This document shows positions 33,693 through 45,017 of a stretch of DNA of 64,000 nucleotides, one piece after another. The translations under genes were made by a program, and so were the position numbers. The DNA is from Bedellia somnulentella. Lineage: Eukaryota; Arthropoda; Insecta; Lepidoptera; Bedelliidae. A model generated the notes under the pieces. The model was not told where the DNA came from and did no database searches. It saw nothing but the letters and a program-made list of their open reading frames with translations. The first letter of the stretch is position 1. Each line of letters starts with the position of its first letter. Where the stretch lies: contig OY755187.1 in NCBI GenBank assembly GCA_963576735.1, positions 6,262,001-6,326,000 on the forward strand, in the 5' to 3' direction.

Positions 33693-33813
33693 GTTTGGCG
33701 ATGTGGCAAGAGATCTACCACCAACGATACTTCAGTTTTAATAACTTCTTCCCAAGTAACTTGCAAATTGTTCATTTTGAAGCTGTTACCCGTTTTTGGA
33801 ATTTATACCCGTG
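33693..33813 (+). mobile_element. Family A retroposon, tail half
   Basis: TTGTTTGGCGATGTGGC to TTATACCCGTGAG, directly after Helitron copy 2. Confidence 0.65.
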
Positions 33814-34028
33814 AGTAAAAATTTGCCGTGTAGTGTCGGTGTTAAGAACTCTTTTCTATCCTGTGTTCAGTTTTTGATTTGTTTATGATATTTTGACTTA
33901 TGTAAATAATAACTGCAAAAATAGACTTTGATTTTAGCCATCATCGCGTAAACATTTATTACTCCCATAGTAATTTTATTCCCAATTTCAACTCTAGTAT
34001 TACTATTAGAATCAGCGTATTCCATCCG

Positions 34029-34275
34029 TCATAGTCGGTTTAGAATAACACTACCCCTTTCTACCGTGGGTGATCGTAAGAGGTGACTAAGGTTATAGGG
34101 CTTTTAAGTGGTTTTTTGGCGATGCGGTTGGAGACCCGTCACCAAAAACATTCATTATTTATTATTACTATCTTTTCCCCAATCAACTTCCAAAAGTGGC
34201 TCAGGAATTTATCATTCCAAAGCTCTGGCTACCCCGTTAAGAGATTAAGCCATGAGTATATGTATGTACCCGTGA
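34029..34275 (+). mobile_element. Family A retroposon
   Basis: Head GTCGGTTTAGAATAACAC to (GTAT)n tail. The tail expands into degenerate GTATGT repeats up to 34345. Confidence 0.88.
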
Positions 34276-34344
34276 GTATGTGTATGTACATGTATTTATG
34301 TATGTGTATGTGTAAATGTATAGTGTCGCTTGCTGCATATGCAT

Positions 34345-34592
34345 GCTGTGTAGTGTCGGCTTAGAATAGCACTACCCCATTTCTTCCGGTGGGTGTACGT
34401 AAGAGGCGACTAACGGTTTTGGGGTTTTTAAGGGATTTTTGGGCGCTGTGGTTGGAGACCCATCACCAACAACCTCTATTTTTACCATCTTTTCCCCACT
34501 GACATTTCCAAAAGTGGCTGAGAAATTTCTAATTCCTTAGCTCTGGCTACCCCTTCTAGGGATTTACAGCCGTGAGTATAAGTAAGTAAGTA
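34345..34592 (+). mobile_element. Family A retroposon
   Basis: Complete and tandem to the previous copy. The tail is (AGTA)n. Confidence 0.9.
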
Positions 34593-34611
34593 AGTATGTG
34601 TAAAATACATT

Positions 34612-34943
34612 TAAATAAAACCGTAGATTCCTTACAGCCCATATATGTCCCCACCAAGGGGCTCGAGCCTACCCCGTACAGGGTGATTTGGCCATAGTCT
34701 ACACGCTGGACAAGTACAGATTGGTAGACTAACGACCACCGGTAGCCGGGACCGACGGCTTGACGTGCCCTCCGAGGCACGAAATTATCTTATTATTTTG
34801 GATAATCGGGTGATTCAAGCCAGCAATATCCTTCCAAACTGGTTTAATGTTACAATATAAATTTGTGAGTTTACCCCCCGGGGATCGAACTCGAGACCTC
34901 CCTACTTGAAACCAAGCGCTTAACCGCTAGACCACGGAGGCAA
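34612..34943 (-). mobile_element. tRNA-derived SINE, second type
   Basis: Read on the minus strand, GGTCTAGCGGTTAAGCGC and GAGTTCGATCCCCGGG form A and B boxes. The body contains CCAATCTGTACTTGTCCAG and ends near GGGGACATATATGGGCTG. The acceptor stem does not pair properly, so it is not a working tRNA gene. A diverged relative lies at 63185-63450. Confidence 0.8.
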
Positions 34944-35084
34944 GCGTAGATTGAAAAAAACATATTCATATTCATTATATAAATGAATGCAGCCAGTGAT
35001 ATTCGAACCCACAACCTCCGGACCCAAAATCTATTTCAACTAAGAATTGTTATCAAAGTTTGAGTATAAATATATGTATTTTAA

Positions 35085-35512
35085 ATGCTTATCGTAGCAA
35101 AACCCCCATTTCTTCTCATGGGTATTTGTAAGAAGCGACAACGTGGTAGGATACCCATCACCAACAATCATTAATCATTATAATTTTAGTTTTTAAGCAA
35201 ATCACTTTTATTTATTGGACATCTACCGAACATGTTTTTAATCCAGGAAATCTTTCCATTCTTGGGTTGTCTGGAAGAGATCGCTCTTAGTGATAAGACC
35301 GCCAGTTGTACTTTAGCTTTTGTACCGATCTTTTTTTGTAGTTGTTGTTTTATTTGTGATGTGCAATAAAGAGTTTTTCTTATTATTATTATTTTTAAAA
35401 ATCCCAGCCAGCAGCTGAGTGAAGTGAAGTGAGCAGAAAAGTGGCTGAGTAATTTCTTATTGATTCTCTGGCTAAATCTTCTAGGGTTTCATAGCCGTGA
35501 GTTTATGTATGT
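35085..35512 (+). mobile_element. Family A retroposon split by a retroposon 3' end
   Basis: The head part (35085-35182) ends after ATCACCAACAATC. The tail part resumes at about 35432 with AGAAAAGTGGCTGAG. The insert occupies about 35183-35431. Confidence 0.75.
35200..35400 (+). mobile_element. LINE/SINE 3' end with (TTA)n tail
   Basis: GGGTTGTCTGGAAGAGATCG, then GCAATAAAGAGTTTTTC and (TTATTA)n. I recognise this 3' end from lepidopteran retroposons. No coding sequence is present. Confidence 0.65.
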
Positions 35513-35835
35513 ACCTATATATTCGACCCCATTCTGATAGTATCTAGAGGAACAAAGAACACACAACACACGAACACAAATACACAACAATCTGTTTACA
35601 AACTAAGACCTAGGATTTTTATTTTATTTGCGGGTCGCTGCGGAATAATCTCTTCCAAAGTTGACTTGGTGGACAGTCCGTGGATTAAAAACTGAAATTT
35701 TGTTTGTATTTTTAATTGCTTTTCTGTAACAATTCTATGCTTTTAATAGAAACACTGCGTATAAATCACAGAAAGAACCGATATTTAGCATTGGTTTGTA
35801 GAGTTGTTCATTCCCTCTTATTTTTATACTATTAT

Positions 35836-35924
35836 ACATACATACATGCATATACTCACGGCTATAATTCCATAGAAGGGGTAGCCAAAGCTAAGGAACT
35901 AGAAATTCCTCAGCCACTTTTACA
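35836..35924 (-). mobile_element. Family A retroposon, head-truncated
   Basis: The (CATA)n tail to CTCAGCCACTTTTA, then a switch to TA-rich DNA. Confidence 0.8.
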
Positions 35925-36183
35925 TATATATATATGTATATATTTTTATATATAATTATATATTTTACTATAATTTTACTACTATTACATATTTTATTAA
36001 TGGATTAAACAGTGAAATTTATTGTTCAGTGAATTTAGGGTTTTATAATGTTCACATAGTTTTGAACCATAACTGAAAATGTATAAATTACCAAAATCAC
36101 AATAGGCTTCCAATAATATTTCAAGAGTTCCTTCAATTTATCAGTAATTTATCCTGGGATATGATGGGGCAATCTACATACCA

Positions 36184-36229
<46 letters not shown>

Positions 36230-36420
36230 TATATATTATGTATACGTGTAATTTTTATCATCTATATTCATTTATGATAGTGTTTGTGATGTGTATGTAT
36301 AAGTATATACATACAAAATTGTGTATTATATCTAAACATATGTTAATATTTAATCTCCTGCATTAATTAGGTGATTGTTTATTAGTTTTTGTAAATATTA
36401 TTATTTTTTTGAGTGCTCAA
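35925..36420. repeat. TA-rich DNA with (TA)n microsatellites
   Basis: A perfect (TA)n of about 46 bp lies at 36184-36229, with shorter tracts near 35926-35955. No gene is visible. Confidence 0.7.
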
Positions 36421-36652
36421 TTGTTTGTGTGTTTTTGTATGAATTAGTTATAAGCTAGACTTAAGTTTTGTAAATAGTAATTTTTAGTTATAAGTTTTTG
36501 GCCAGAGCTGAAAATCGAAGCTATCTGCTTGCTGCGGATAGAACGAGCTCTGGACCATTTTGTCTTTTATAATTTTTCGTTTTGTAATTGTTTATTTCAT
36601 GTCATGTGTTTGAAGAAAGACAAATAAATGCTTTTATTATTATTATTATTAT
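36421..36652 (+). mobile_element. Probable LINE 3' UTR and tail
   Basis: GGCCAGAGCTGAAAATCG, GAGCTCTGGACCATTTTG, AAATAAATGC and a (TTA)n tail (36634-36652) give the layout of a retroposon 3' end. GCCAGAGCT and AGCTCTGG could pair. Confidence 0.5.
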
Positions 36653-37148
36653 ACATTCCGACGAAATCAGAACCTCTTCTAGTTTTGAAAGCAAAGCTGC
36701 AGTAGGGAACTTGTAGTCTTATATTTTTAAAATATGATTTGTCGTTAATTTTGACAGAAGAACCACCTGAAGTTAAGTTAGATTTCTTGTGAAAAAATTG
36801 TTCATGAAAAAATAAAATGGAAACTCAAACTCCTTTAATATTTATTTTAAATCGTTTCGTATTCTATCAAACTATATTCGGAAACGAAAACAAATTACAG
36901 CCTTTGCCTTTCTAAACATGATAAGACCAGCTTCTAAGAACGCCGTTTATAAAAGCAATTTGACAAGTAGTACAAGCATAAACGCTTTAAATTAACGAAA
37001 ATAAATCCAATTACTAAAAGTACCCGAAAATAATTAAAACAAGAGGGGCGTGGTCAAATTATTACCGACCCGGCGTATAGCAAGGCATCTGTGGCGCAAC
37101 TACGATTTCTCGATTTTATTAAAACATGTTTATCTTATTTTAAATTGT
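36653..37148. other. No recognisable gene
   Basis: Nothing assignable. Confidence 0.4.
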
Positions 37149-37350
37149 TGCTGTGTAGTGTCTGTTTAGAATAGCACTATCCCATTACTTCTCGTGGGTG
37201 TTCATAAGAGGTGACTTAAGGTATTGGGCGTTTTGGAGTATTATTGGGCGCTGCGGTTGAAGACCTATCACCGTACTTCATTTTGCAATATTTTCTTGAT
37301 TTTCTTTTTCTTGACTTTCTCTTTTGGGATTTATGGCCATGTGTAAACGT
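37149..37350 (+). mobile_element. Family A retroposon with internal deletion
   Basis: Head GCTGTGTAGTGTCTG to TTTATGGCCATGTGTAAACG. The CTCTGGCTACCCC part is replaced by pyrimidine-rich sequence. Confidence 0.78.
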
Positions 37351-37740
37351 ATACGCCACATACATGCCACACCTTAAGCCGCCTATATGGCATAGCCAGA
37401 GAGCGCCAGACAGGTAATGTTCGTTAGAGAAGTACAAAATGACTTGACAGATGTCATGCAAACAGATAATTAAATCCCTACATGTATGCTTATATTAAAT
37501 AGAATACTTACCAATAATTTGAAATTGAAAAACCTTTTACAACGTTTTAATTTGAAAATCCATGGTAGAGCAGATAGCGTGCAAATGTTTTGAGAAGTCA
37601 TTTGTTGCGAAATAACAAGTTGAAATGTCTAGGTTTTATGAGTTTGAGGAAGCAAATGTTCTACGGTCATGATAACTCATCATCCAATTTTATGTTCTTT
37701 AGTACAATTTCTATACTGATGTAACGTTATGTTGTATGTG

Positions 37741-37880
37741 GCGACGTCCGTGGCCGCGTGGTTATGTGACTGGCTTCTGGGTCCGGAGGTCGCGAGTTCC
37801 ATCCCCGTTTAGGGCCACATTTATGTGATGAGCATAAATGGTGTTTCTTAGTCTTGGATATTATTTATATGTGTATTATA
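37741..37880 (+). mobile_element. tRNA-derived SINE, 5' part
   Basis: GTGGCCGCGTGGTTATGTGAC (A-box region) and GTCGCGAGTTCCATCCCC (B-box region) lead into GGTGTTTCTTAGTCTTGG. The Helitron at 37881 interrupts it, and the SINE resumes at 38530. Confidence 0.82.
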
Positions 37881-38529
37881 CTAGCTGACCCCATAGATTT
37901 CGTACTGTCAAAAGTGTTGACTTTCACGTCGTCAAACTGAAATATTTAACTGACCCGTTGAGGGTCTCTGTCATGCGATGAGAAAAAAGGTGTGAGGTGG
38001 CCGGCCAGCGCAGCGTTTCATGCGTGCGTGTAAATTTTGTTACGGAATAATTTTAAAATTGTATTATCTTCTATGATGTTCATTTAAATTAAGTGATGTC
38101 AAGTACAATTTTGTTTCCAATTAAATACTCTTAATCAATAATATATTTATTTGGATAAGGATTATTAATATTATGTTGATAAAACATTACGGAAATAATG
38201 CATTAAATTTGACCAAATTCGTTTACCATAAAAATAGTTATTGTAAGTGAATCTTTAAAGTTAGACATATACTGTCGCGGTTTATTTTGGGTTACTTAAA
38301 CCGTTTACGCAGCGCACACAACGAAACCCTTAAAGTATGAATAATTATCCCCGTTTTTGCTGATAGTATGCTCCTGTTTGTTGCAGCGTGATGATATATA
38401 GCCTAAAACCTTCCTCAATAAATGGACTATCCAACACAAAAATAATTTTTCAATTTGAGTGGGCAGTTCCTGAGATCCTAGCGTTCAAACAAAAAAACAA
38501 ACTCTTCAGCTTTATAATATTAGTATAGA
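37881..38529 (-). mobile_element. Non-autonomous Helitron inside a SINE
   Basis: On the minus strand it starts TCTATACTAATATTATAAAG and ends GGGGTCAGCTAG, lying between A (37880) and T (38530) of the SINE. No coding frame. These ends are typical of a very common lepidopteran Helitron type, different from copies 1 and 2. Confidence 0.92.
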
Positions 38530-38625
38530 TTTAATATATCGTTAAGTTTGCTTGCTTAGTTTGGGGCTAAATTGATCTGTGTCACATGTCCATAAATATT
38601 TATTTATTTAATGAGCCTAAATGAG
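38530..38625 (+). mobile_element. tRNA-derived SINE, 3' part
   Basis: Continues as TTAGTTTGGGGCTAAATTGA to a (TTTA)n tail, in register with the part that ends at 37880. Confidence 0.82.
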
Positions 38626-39224
38626 AGAAAAGAATAAAATACATTAGGAGTTCTTTATGATAAAAAAGTATGTAGTTTTATAAATAGTTATGTTAATATA
38701 AATCTCAATCATACTTTGTAAATGTTGTACATAAATGGAAAACAGTCTTGAAATGATATTTTGAAATTTGTAGTTTATATATTGTTTAGTGTGTATTCCG
38801 TTACTGTGCCTTATTTAAATAAATAAATATATTTACAATAAACGAATTTGTCACACATGGAGGATGTAGCGAGAACCCACGTATGTAGTTATTCACTAAC
38901 CTGTCGTTGTAAATATCCTCAGGGAAGTCTATCTAAGCTACTCTAGCTGTGGACGTTTATTGATATTATGATGAGTCAACTTCCAATTCCGACTTCCAAG
39001 TCTAGTGATGGGTTTATAATTATGTCTTTTTATCAGTTTAGTGAGACAGTATAATACTATGTGGTTAGTGTTTAACAATTTATCCATATTATAAGGTTTT
39101 TAAGGGAATATTGCCGACAATTTCAAACTCTGTAATATTATATAATTTCTGAGAATATAGTTTTGTTATTATAGATGAATATTATTTACCTCTATTATTT
39201 CTGCAGCACTCAACAAATAAGGTA
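38626..39224. other. No recognisable gene
   Basis: AT-rich. An AAATAAATAAATA stretch near 38818 may be another retroposon tail. Confidence 0.4.
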
Positions 39225-39420
39225 CAGTTTTGCTACTTTCCTATTCCATCCTATCTTTGTGACCAAACCATCTTAGCATTTTTTTTTCTTTCTTAAAATA
39301 ATATATATATTTTTCATTTCATCTTTTACGAATCTCACGATTTTAGTATCTATTGATCCTTCTTTATTGCATTTGCAGCCTAAAGGCTTATAGACGATAC
39401 ATTTGTATGCTTGCTCCTTT
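39225..39420 (-). pseudogene. Diverged LINE C-terminal fragment
   Basis: The complement carries sequence aligned to the RKI.K.MLRWFGH region (GACCAAACCATCTTAGCAT) plus the upstream stretch around TTACGAATCTCACG. It is older than the family B copies or belongs to a sister family. Confidence 0.55.
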
Positions 39421-39937
39421 GCAGCTGAAAATAATATTAATGAAATGTTTGAAAAATATATGAAATGAAATCGTCAAGTTGAAAATTTATGACCTTTGAA
39501 CCTCTGACTACCGTGCCTAAGGATAACGGTCATGCATATTTGCACTAATGACATACTGCTAGAAATTTATTATTAACTAAAATAAATTTTAGTTATTTCA
39601 TAGTTATCACTACAATGTTCAATGTAAATAATAATAAGATATAAATAAATTGACAGATTTTGCTAATTCAGGAATCAACCCCTGTCTGTTCCTTGTCATA
39701 CTGTTACATCCCTTATTTACCCCTGTCTCAAATACTTAACTTAAACGTTTCATAGTAAAGTGTCTATTCAGAAAATCATTTGGCTATTCTGTTACAAACC
39801 AAGAAATGAAGATCTTTAAACCACAACAATTCACAAAATTCTGATAGTGTATAAAATATTTATAATCAGATTTTAAACTGATATCTATATGTTAATAAAG
39901 TAATATTCCTTCCACTGAGCTATTAAAGTGTATCTTA

Positions 39938-40171
39938 TACATACATATACTCACGGCCATGAATCCTAAAAAGGGGTTGCCAGAGCTTCAGACTTAAAAA
40001 CTCCTCAGCCACATTTGGAAGTTGAAAGGGGACAAGATGGTAGAAATAAAAGTATCGTTAGTGATGGGTCTCCAATCGCATCGCCCAAAAACTACTTAAA
40101 AAAGCTCCACACTCTAAGTCGCCTTTTACGACACCCTTGGGTAGAAAAGGGTAGCGACATTACACGGCATC
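39938..40171 (-). mobile_element. Family A retroposon
   Basis: Complete, with GACATTACACGGCA as the right-edge head. Confidence 0.85.
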
Positions 40172-40687
40172 TTATAGAAATAAGTTCAAAGGAATTATAA
40201 AATCTATTGTTGCCTAACTTTAGTCACTATTGTCCGAGGAGAAGGTATATGCATTATGCACTTTCGGAATTTAATACTCTCCAATTTTGAATATCCTCTA
40301 TATCTCATTTCTCACAAAGTGAATTCCTTGTACCGAAGTGACAACGGATATTAAAATGCCAGCATTGAATACAAACGCTGTCATTTGGCAGAGATGTTTT
40401 GAACTTTTCAAACTCTGTCTCGCTCGCACAGCCTTTGAAACATGAAATGGACGTAAACTCAACTGAAATATTGAAATTTGAACGTCTGATTTTAAAACAA
40501 TGCTGAACTTCACAGATATTTCTTGTTGCAGTTTTTCAGGCGACAAGTTTAAATTAAAATTTCGGACAAAAGAAACCAAAATAAAAAACAGGATTCTGCA
40601 TAGATTATTAATTTATTCCGCAAAAGCCCTTGATTACATTATATCTATTAAGGGCTAAAACTTAAACTTTCACGCCGTATAACTATG
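40172..40687. other. Unassigned; one 93-codon minus frame
   Basis: The frame at 40298-40579 (minus; LRPFHVSKAVRARQSLK inside) looks compositionally more protein-like than its neighbours and may belong to a repeat. I cannot name it. Confidence 0.3.
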
Positions 40688-40689
40688 GT

Positions 40690-41005
40690 ACCTCAATTGT
40701 AAGAACACCTGCCTTTCCTGCAGACAACTGTGGGTTCAAAACCCAGGTCGGGCTAACACTGATTTCTCTTTTCTAAAGTAATATGTGTGGTTAATTTCTC
40801 ATGGTTTTTAACGGCGAGGGGAACATGGTGAGGAAAACCACATTTCCAAGTTGTACTTAGTAATTTGACAGTGCATTCTTACTTAACGGCGGTAGGCCTG
40901 TCCCCTATAACGTGAGTACACTGTCCAAGCAAAACGTAGATGGTACTTTAAACACCTGGAGAAAATGACACGTAATGTTTAGAAGTATAAGTACCTCTAT
41001 CAAGT
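40690..41005 (+). mobile_element. Family C SINE
   Basis: Head with GTGGGTTCAAAACCC (B box), the full core and TTTAGAAGTATAAGTACCTC. The terminal CGGCGTGAACG is lost. A separate AACTTTCACGCCGT piece (minus tail) lies just upstream. Confidence 0.82.
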
Positions 41006-41044
41006 ATGTGACATTTCTGGATCAGTATCTTAGTGGAAAGAAGA

Positions 41045-41073
41045 AATAATGGTATACATATATATACCATATT

Positions 41074-41113
<40 letters not shown>

Positions 41114-41130
41114 TTAATATATTATATAAT
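41045..41130. repeat. (TA)n-rich microsatellite
   Basis: Long AT alternation including GGTATACATATATATACC. Confidence 0.85.
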
Positions 41131-41639
41131 ATAAATTCACGTTAATGATTCTAAGCTAATTGTATCAAACTCTTATTTCATTGATTCCTTTATCACCATG
41201 ACCTGGATAAAAAGGTTATTTAAAAACCTTATTGCATTTTTTTGTAAATAGAAATAACTTACTGGACAATAAAGTCACCTTGTGTTTTATATTTCTGCGA
41301 TAGAAACTATATCAGTTTAAACGGACACTTTGGCAGCAGGTGACAAAGTTTTACTTGATGTTCTGCAGTACTCATAGTTGTCATTTTCAGTTTGTTTTTG
41401 TCAAACCAAAATATATTATGAGTACGATATTAAAAATTAACGTTTTAACATAAAACGCAAAAGTGAAAACTATGTTTTGGTTTCCCAAAGATTCAGTTTG
41501 GAAGAATAGCCATTTTTTAAAATTTTGTTTAGCTACTGCTATTCCTTTGTTTGTATAGCTAAATGTAAATTACATTCACGATAGACGTCTGAAGTATGAA
41601 TAATAGAAGGGTATATATGAAAATATTTATGAACGAAAA
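41131..41639. other. No recognisable gene
   Basis: Nothing assignable. Confidence 0.4.
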
Positions 41640-41705
41640 TTAAACCAAGAGGTTTGCCAGGATTGTACAAAGTATCGATCAATATTCTCGGCATACCCCT
41701 ATCTG
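41640..41705 (+). mobile_element. Family B LINE 3' fragment
   Basis: GGTTTGCCAGGATTGTACAA and ATCAATATTCTCGGCATACC, diverged. Confidence 0.6.
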
Positions 41706-41766
41706 CATGCAAAAAAAAACTTCTTATTATGTGTATGTAAAGAAGATCATTAAAAAGTATTAAATA

Positions 41767-42006
41767 CATACATATACTCACGCCATTAGTTCCCATTGGG
41801 GTAGGCAGATACTATTGATCGCCACTTCGTACGATCCTGACAAACCTTTCTAGCTTCGTTTACATCCATCAATATTCAATGGATGGTAATGTTAGTAGAG
41901 GACGACCACGGAGAACACACTTGGACCAAATTGAGAGTGTGCTCAAAAAGGCTGGCGTCCGAAGTATGAAGAATAAAAGAGCATGTATGAAAAGATTGAT
42001 GGATGT
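41767..42006. mobile_element. Twin-primed family B LINE insertion
   Basis: The left part (41767-41872) is the minus-strand 3' end with its (CATA)n tail. The right part (about 41880-42006) is the adjoining upstream coding region in plus orientation (NVSRGRPRRTHLDQIE to CMKRLMDV). Both ends are flanked by AAGTATTAAATA (41755-41766, 42007-42018). Tail plus inverted upstream part plus one target duplication is the signature of twin priming. Confidence 0.9.
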
Positions 42007-42386
42007 AAGTATTAAATATTTTAGGAATATACGAAAAATATTCTCTAAATATATATTTGCTTTTGTAAAGTTTGACACCATACAACGCATAGCAAATCAG
42101 TAGCGTCAGAGTGAGTGATGTTTGGCAATACAGAACAAATATAAATCATGAACCCATAAACGAAGGCTTTTCACGTGTTAATGTTTCACCACGAAGCCTG
42201 CCTGTCAGTGTAAAGCCGCCGTATGTGCGACAGGCGGCAAATTGTGGTATTTCAGATCCAAAAGCTGTTTGTCAGGTGATATACGAACTAGTTAAATACC
42301 TTAGCTTCTATTTTCAGTTCGGGGATGTTTATAAAATTTCAATACCGTCTTGTCTGTTTTGTTATACCGTTTATTATTTTTGTAGA

Positions 42387-42598
42387 TACATATTATACTC
42401 ACGCTATTAGTTCCGATTAGGGCAGGCAGACACCACAGATGTTTATTTGAAATTCAAATCTAGGTCTATGACAAAGACTATCGATCGGAACTTTGTAAGA
42501 TCCTGGAAAACCTCTTTAGCTTCGTTTATATCCATCAATCTTCTGATACACATGCTCTTTTATTCTTCATACTTCGGACGCCTGCCTTTTTGAAAAAC
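42387..42598 (-). mobile_element. Family B LINE 3' end, interrupted
   Basis: TACTCACGCTATTAGTTCCG, then about 45 bp of foreign sequence (42431-42475), then GACTATCGATCGGAAC and on to GACGCCTGCCTTTTTG. Confidence 0.78.
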
Positions 42599-43840
42599 AG
42601 TGGTCAGATTGTTTAAGAGATTGTTAAACAAATGGGTATTGTTGAAGACATATATAAAATATAATTCAATAGTTACGCTCACAGTTATTAACATTAAAAA
42701 ATTACAGAGCTTAGGTAAGACACAAATGATCTGGGCCTTGTTCAAAGATTTTTAAACCCATAGGCAAGGCATCTACATTTGAAACATACGAGTAGTTTCT
42801 TTTTATCAAACCACCAAGCGAAATAATACAAAATATAGTAACGGGCATAAAACTTATTGAATAACATTTAAATTAAACAAGAGCAAATTTTAAACGGATA
42901 TTTACCCATAATAAACATTAATCTTTTCATCTTAAAAAGCTGAATTCAATGACTATGTGAAATTAATTAATTAAAAAATTCGTTAAAACTGAACCTTGTG
43001 CAATTACGATAAAACTGCTTTTGTTTGAATTATCATTTTGTCATTTTGTGTTTTATTCATTAATTGTTTTTAACAATTAAGGTTTTATACTTATTTAATT
43101 CATTTCATTTTGATTTCAATCATTTCATAATTGAATGTTGAATACACGTCTTTTGCGCCTTGTGTTATTTTTCATTTGGTTTTGGGTAGTTACAATAATT
43201 TAACTAGTAATTATTTAAGCCACCGAACCATTTTCGTTTAATAGTACTAAGAAATAATTGATTCGTAATTTTGTTTTGTTTGACTAAGACTAAATGATTC
43301 TAGTCGTAATAGTTTGATAATTTAAAACAACCCCATCATTAATTGAATATTACTCAGAATAGGTGAGCATGTGCTCATCAGTGTTATAATTTAATTAATG
43401 TTAATTACTTTTGGTTTTGTTCTAAGTAAAGCAGCTCAAATAATAAGAAGCAACATAAAGGGACATTTTCTTTTGCTTTTAATTTTACACCTTTTTCAAT
43501 TATTAAAAACTTCGAAAACATCTAAAATAATTTTTAAAGTTATGTTTTACTTGTTGTTTATCATAATTAATTTGATTATTTTATTCAAAAGATATGATTC
43601 CTATTTCGTTTTCCTTTTAATAATCAATAATTAATTAAATTTATCAAATACCATTTATATACATTTACAAACATAAAAGTAGATATATTGCGGATATCCC
43701 GCCGAGTTAGAAAAGTTGGTGTGATTGCCACAATAAATCTTTGTTTTTAACAAAAGCGTTTGATATTTCAAACAAAGTTGCCACCAAAGATGGGGCGTGC
43801 AGTACTAACGTAGTTTTGAACGCGACACTCTTGTAAAACG
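42599..43840. other. AT-rich region without recognised genes
   Basis: The 78-codon frame at 43398-43634 is rich in Ile, Leu and Phe as expected from AT-rich DNA. I do not call it. Confidence 0.45.
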
Positions 43841-43947
43841 AAATCTGTACGAGTTTAAATCTAGATTTGAACCGATGTTTTTACTTAAAGAATTCAATAT
43901 TTCTATATGATTTATATTTTTATATTTATATTTTTTCTATACGACAT

Positions 43948-44318
43948 GATAGTCCAGTGGGTAGAACACCCGCCCGAAAAACAGAAGGGCGTGAGTTCCA
44001 ATCCTGGGACGGGCCTACACTAATTTGTCTTTTCTAAAGTCATATCTGTGGTTAATTTATCATGGTTGTTAACGGTGAGGGAAAACATCGTAAGGAAACC
44101 CACATGGCTGAGTTGTACTTAGTCATGTGACAGTGTATTCGTACAAAAACGGCGATAGGCCTGCCCCTATCACGTGAGTACACTGTCTAAGCAAAACGTG
44201 GGTACCTTACCTGGACACTAGATGGCGCTGCCATGTGAGTTCAGAAGTATTGGTACCTCTGCCAACCCCTTCGGGGATAAACGGCGTGAACGTTTATGTA
44301 TGTTTATGTTTATGTATA
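43948..44318 (+). mobile_element. Family C SINE, best full-length copy
   Basis: tRNA-like head ATAGTCCAGTGGGTAGAAC and GAGTTCCAATCC, core TTAACGGTGAGGGAAAACAT, GCGATAGGCCTGCCCC, CACGTGAGTACACTG, CAACCCCTTCGGGGATAAAC and the terminal CGGCGTGAACGTTTATG with a (TTTATG)n tail. GATTTAT flanks at both sides are a candidate target duplication. An internal Pol III promoter is expected from the boxes. Confidence 0.9.
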
Positions 44319-44403
44319 AGATTTATTTTGCCAAGTAGTGCCGGCTTAGTATGTTACTACCCACGGGTGTCGTAAGAGAAGACTAAGGGTATGGAGCTTT
44401 TTT

Positions 44404-44645
44404 ACATACATACATACATACATATACTCACGGCTATAAATCCCTAGAAGAGGTAGCCAGAGCCAAGGTATTAGAAAATCCTCAGCCACTTTTGGAAGTT
44501 GCGTAAGGAAAAGTTGGTAAAACAAAGGTTGTTGGTGATGGGTCTCCAACCGCATCGCCCAAAAATCCATTAAAAAGTTCCAATACCATTAGTCGCCTCT
44601 TACGACACCCTTGGGTAGTAACATACTAAGCCGGCACTACTTGGC
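44404..44645 (-). mobile_element. Family A retroposon
   Basis: Complete, with a (CATA)n tail. It forms the loop and right arm of the palindrome. Confidence 0.88.
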
Positions 44646-44719
44646 AAAATAAATCTTATAGAAATATTGAATTCTTTAAGTAAACACATCGGTTCAAATC
44701 TAGATTTAAACTCGTACAG

Positions 44720-44860
44720 ATTTGTGGTTATATGGCGAAGCGGTTGGAGACCCATCACCACCAATACTTTATTTCTACCATCCTGTCCCCTTTTAACTTC
44801 TCAGTGTGGCTGAGGAGTTTCTAGCTCAAAATATCTGACACACGTTTCTTTGAAAATAAA
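44720..44860 (+). mobile_element. Family A retroposon, tail half
   Basis: GGCGAAGCGGTTGGAGACCC to TTCTAGCTC. The head is absent. Confidence 0.7.
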
Positions 44861-45017
44861 AGCCTCGATTGGTAACTTGTGAAAAAGAAATGTGATAATG
44901 CTATTCTAAGCCGACCCTACGCAGCTGTAGAAAACATCATCTGCTTTTATCAATCATTTCATACATACATAGAAATACTATATCAATATTTTCCCTTCCC
45001 TTACCCTTCAATTACCC

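Larger units (their letters stand above)
43845..44728. repeat. Long palindrome with a SINE in its left arm
   Basis: 43845-43911 and 44320-44395 together are the inverted match of 44597-44728. The right arm reads through the family A head into flanking DNA (CTAGATTTAAACTCGTACAG), and the left arm repeats both in inverted order. A family C SINE separates the two left-arm pieces. Confidence 0.85.

Noticed and set aside
34872..34943. tRNA gene on the minus strand
   Set aside because: The A and B boxes are good, but the acceptor stem does not pair and the sequence continues into a SINE body.
43398..43634. Membrane protein of 78 aa
   Set aside because: The Ile/Leu/Phe-rich frame is expected from AT-rich DNA and has no supporting signal.
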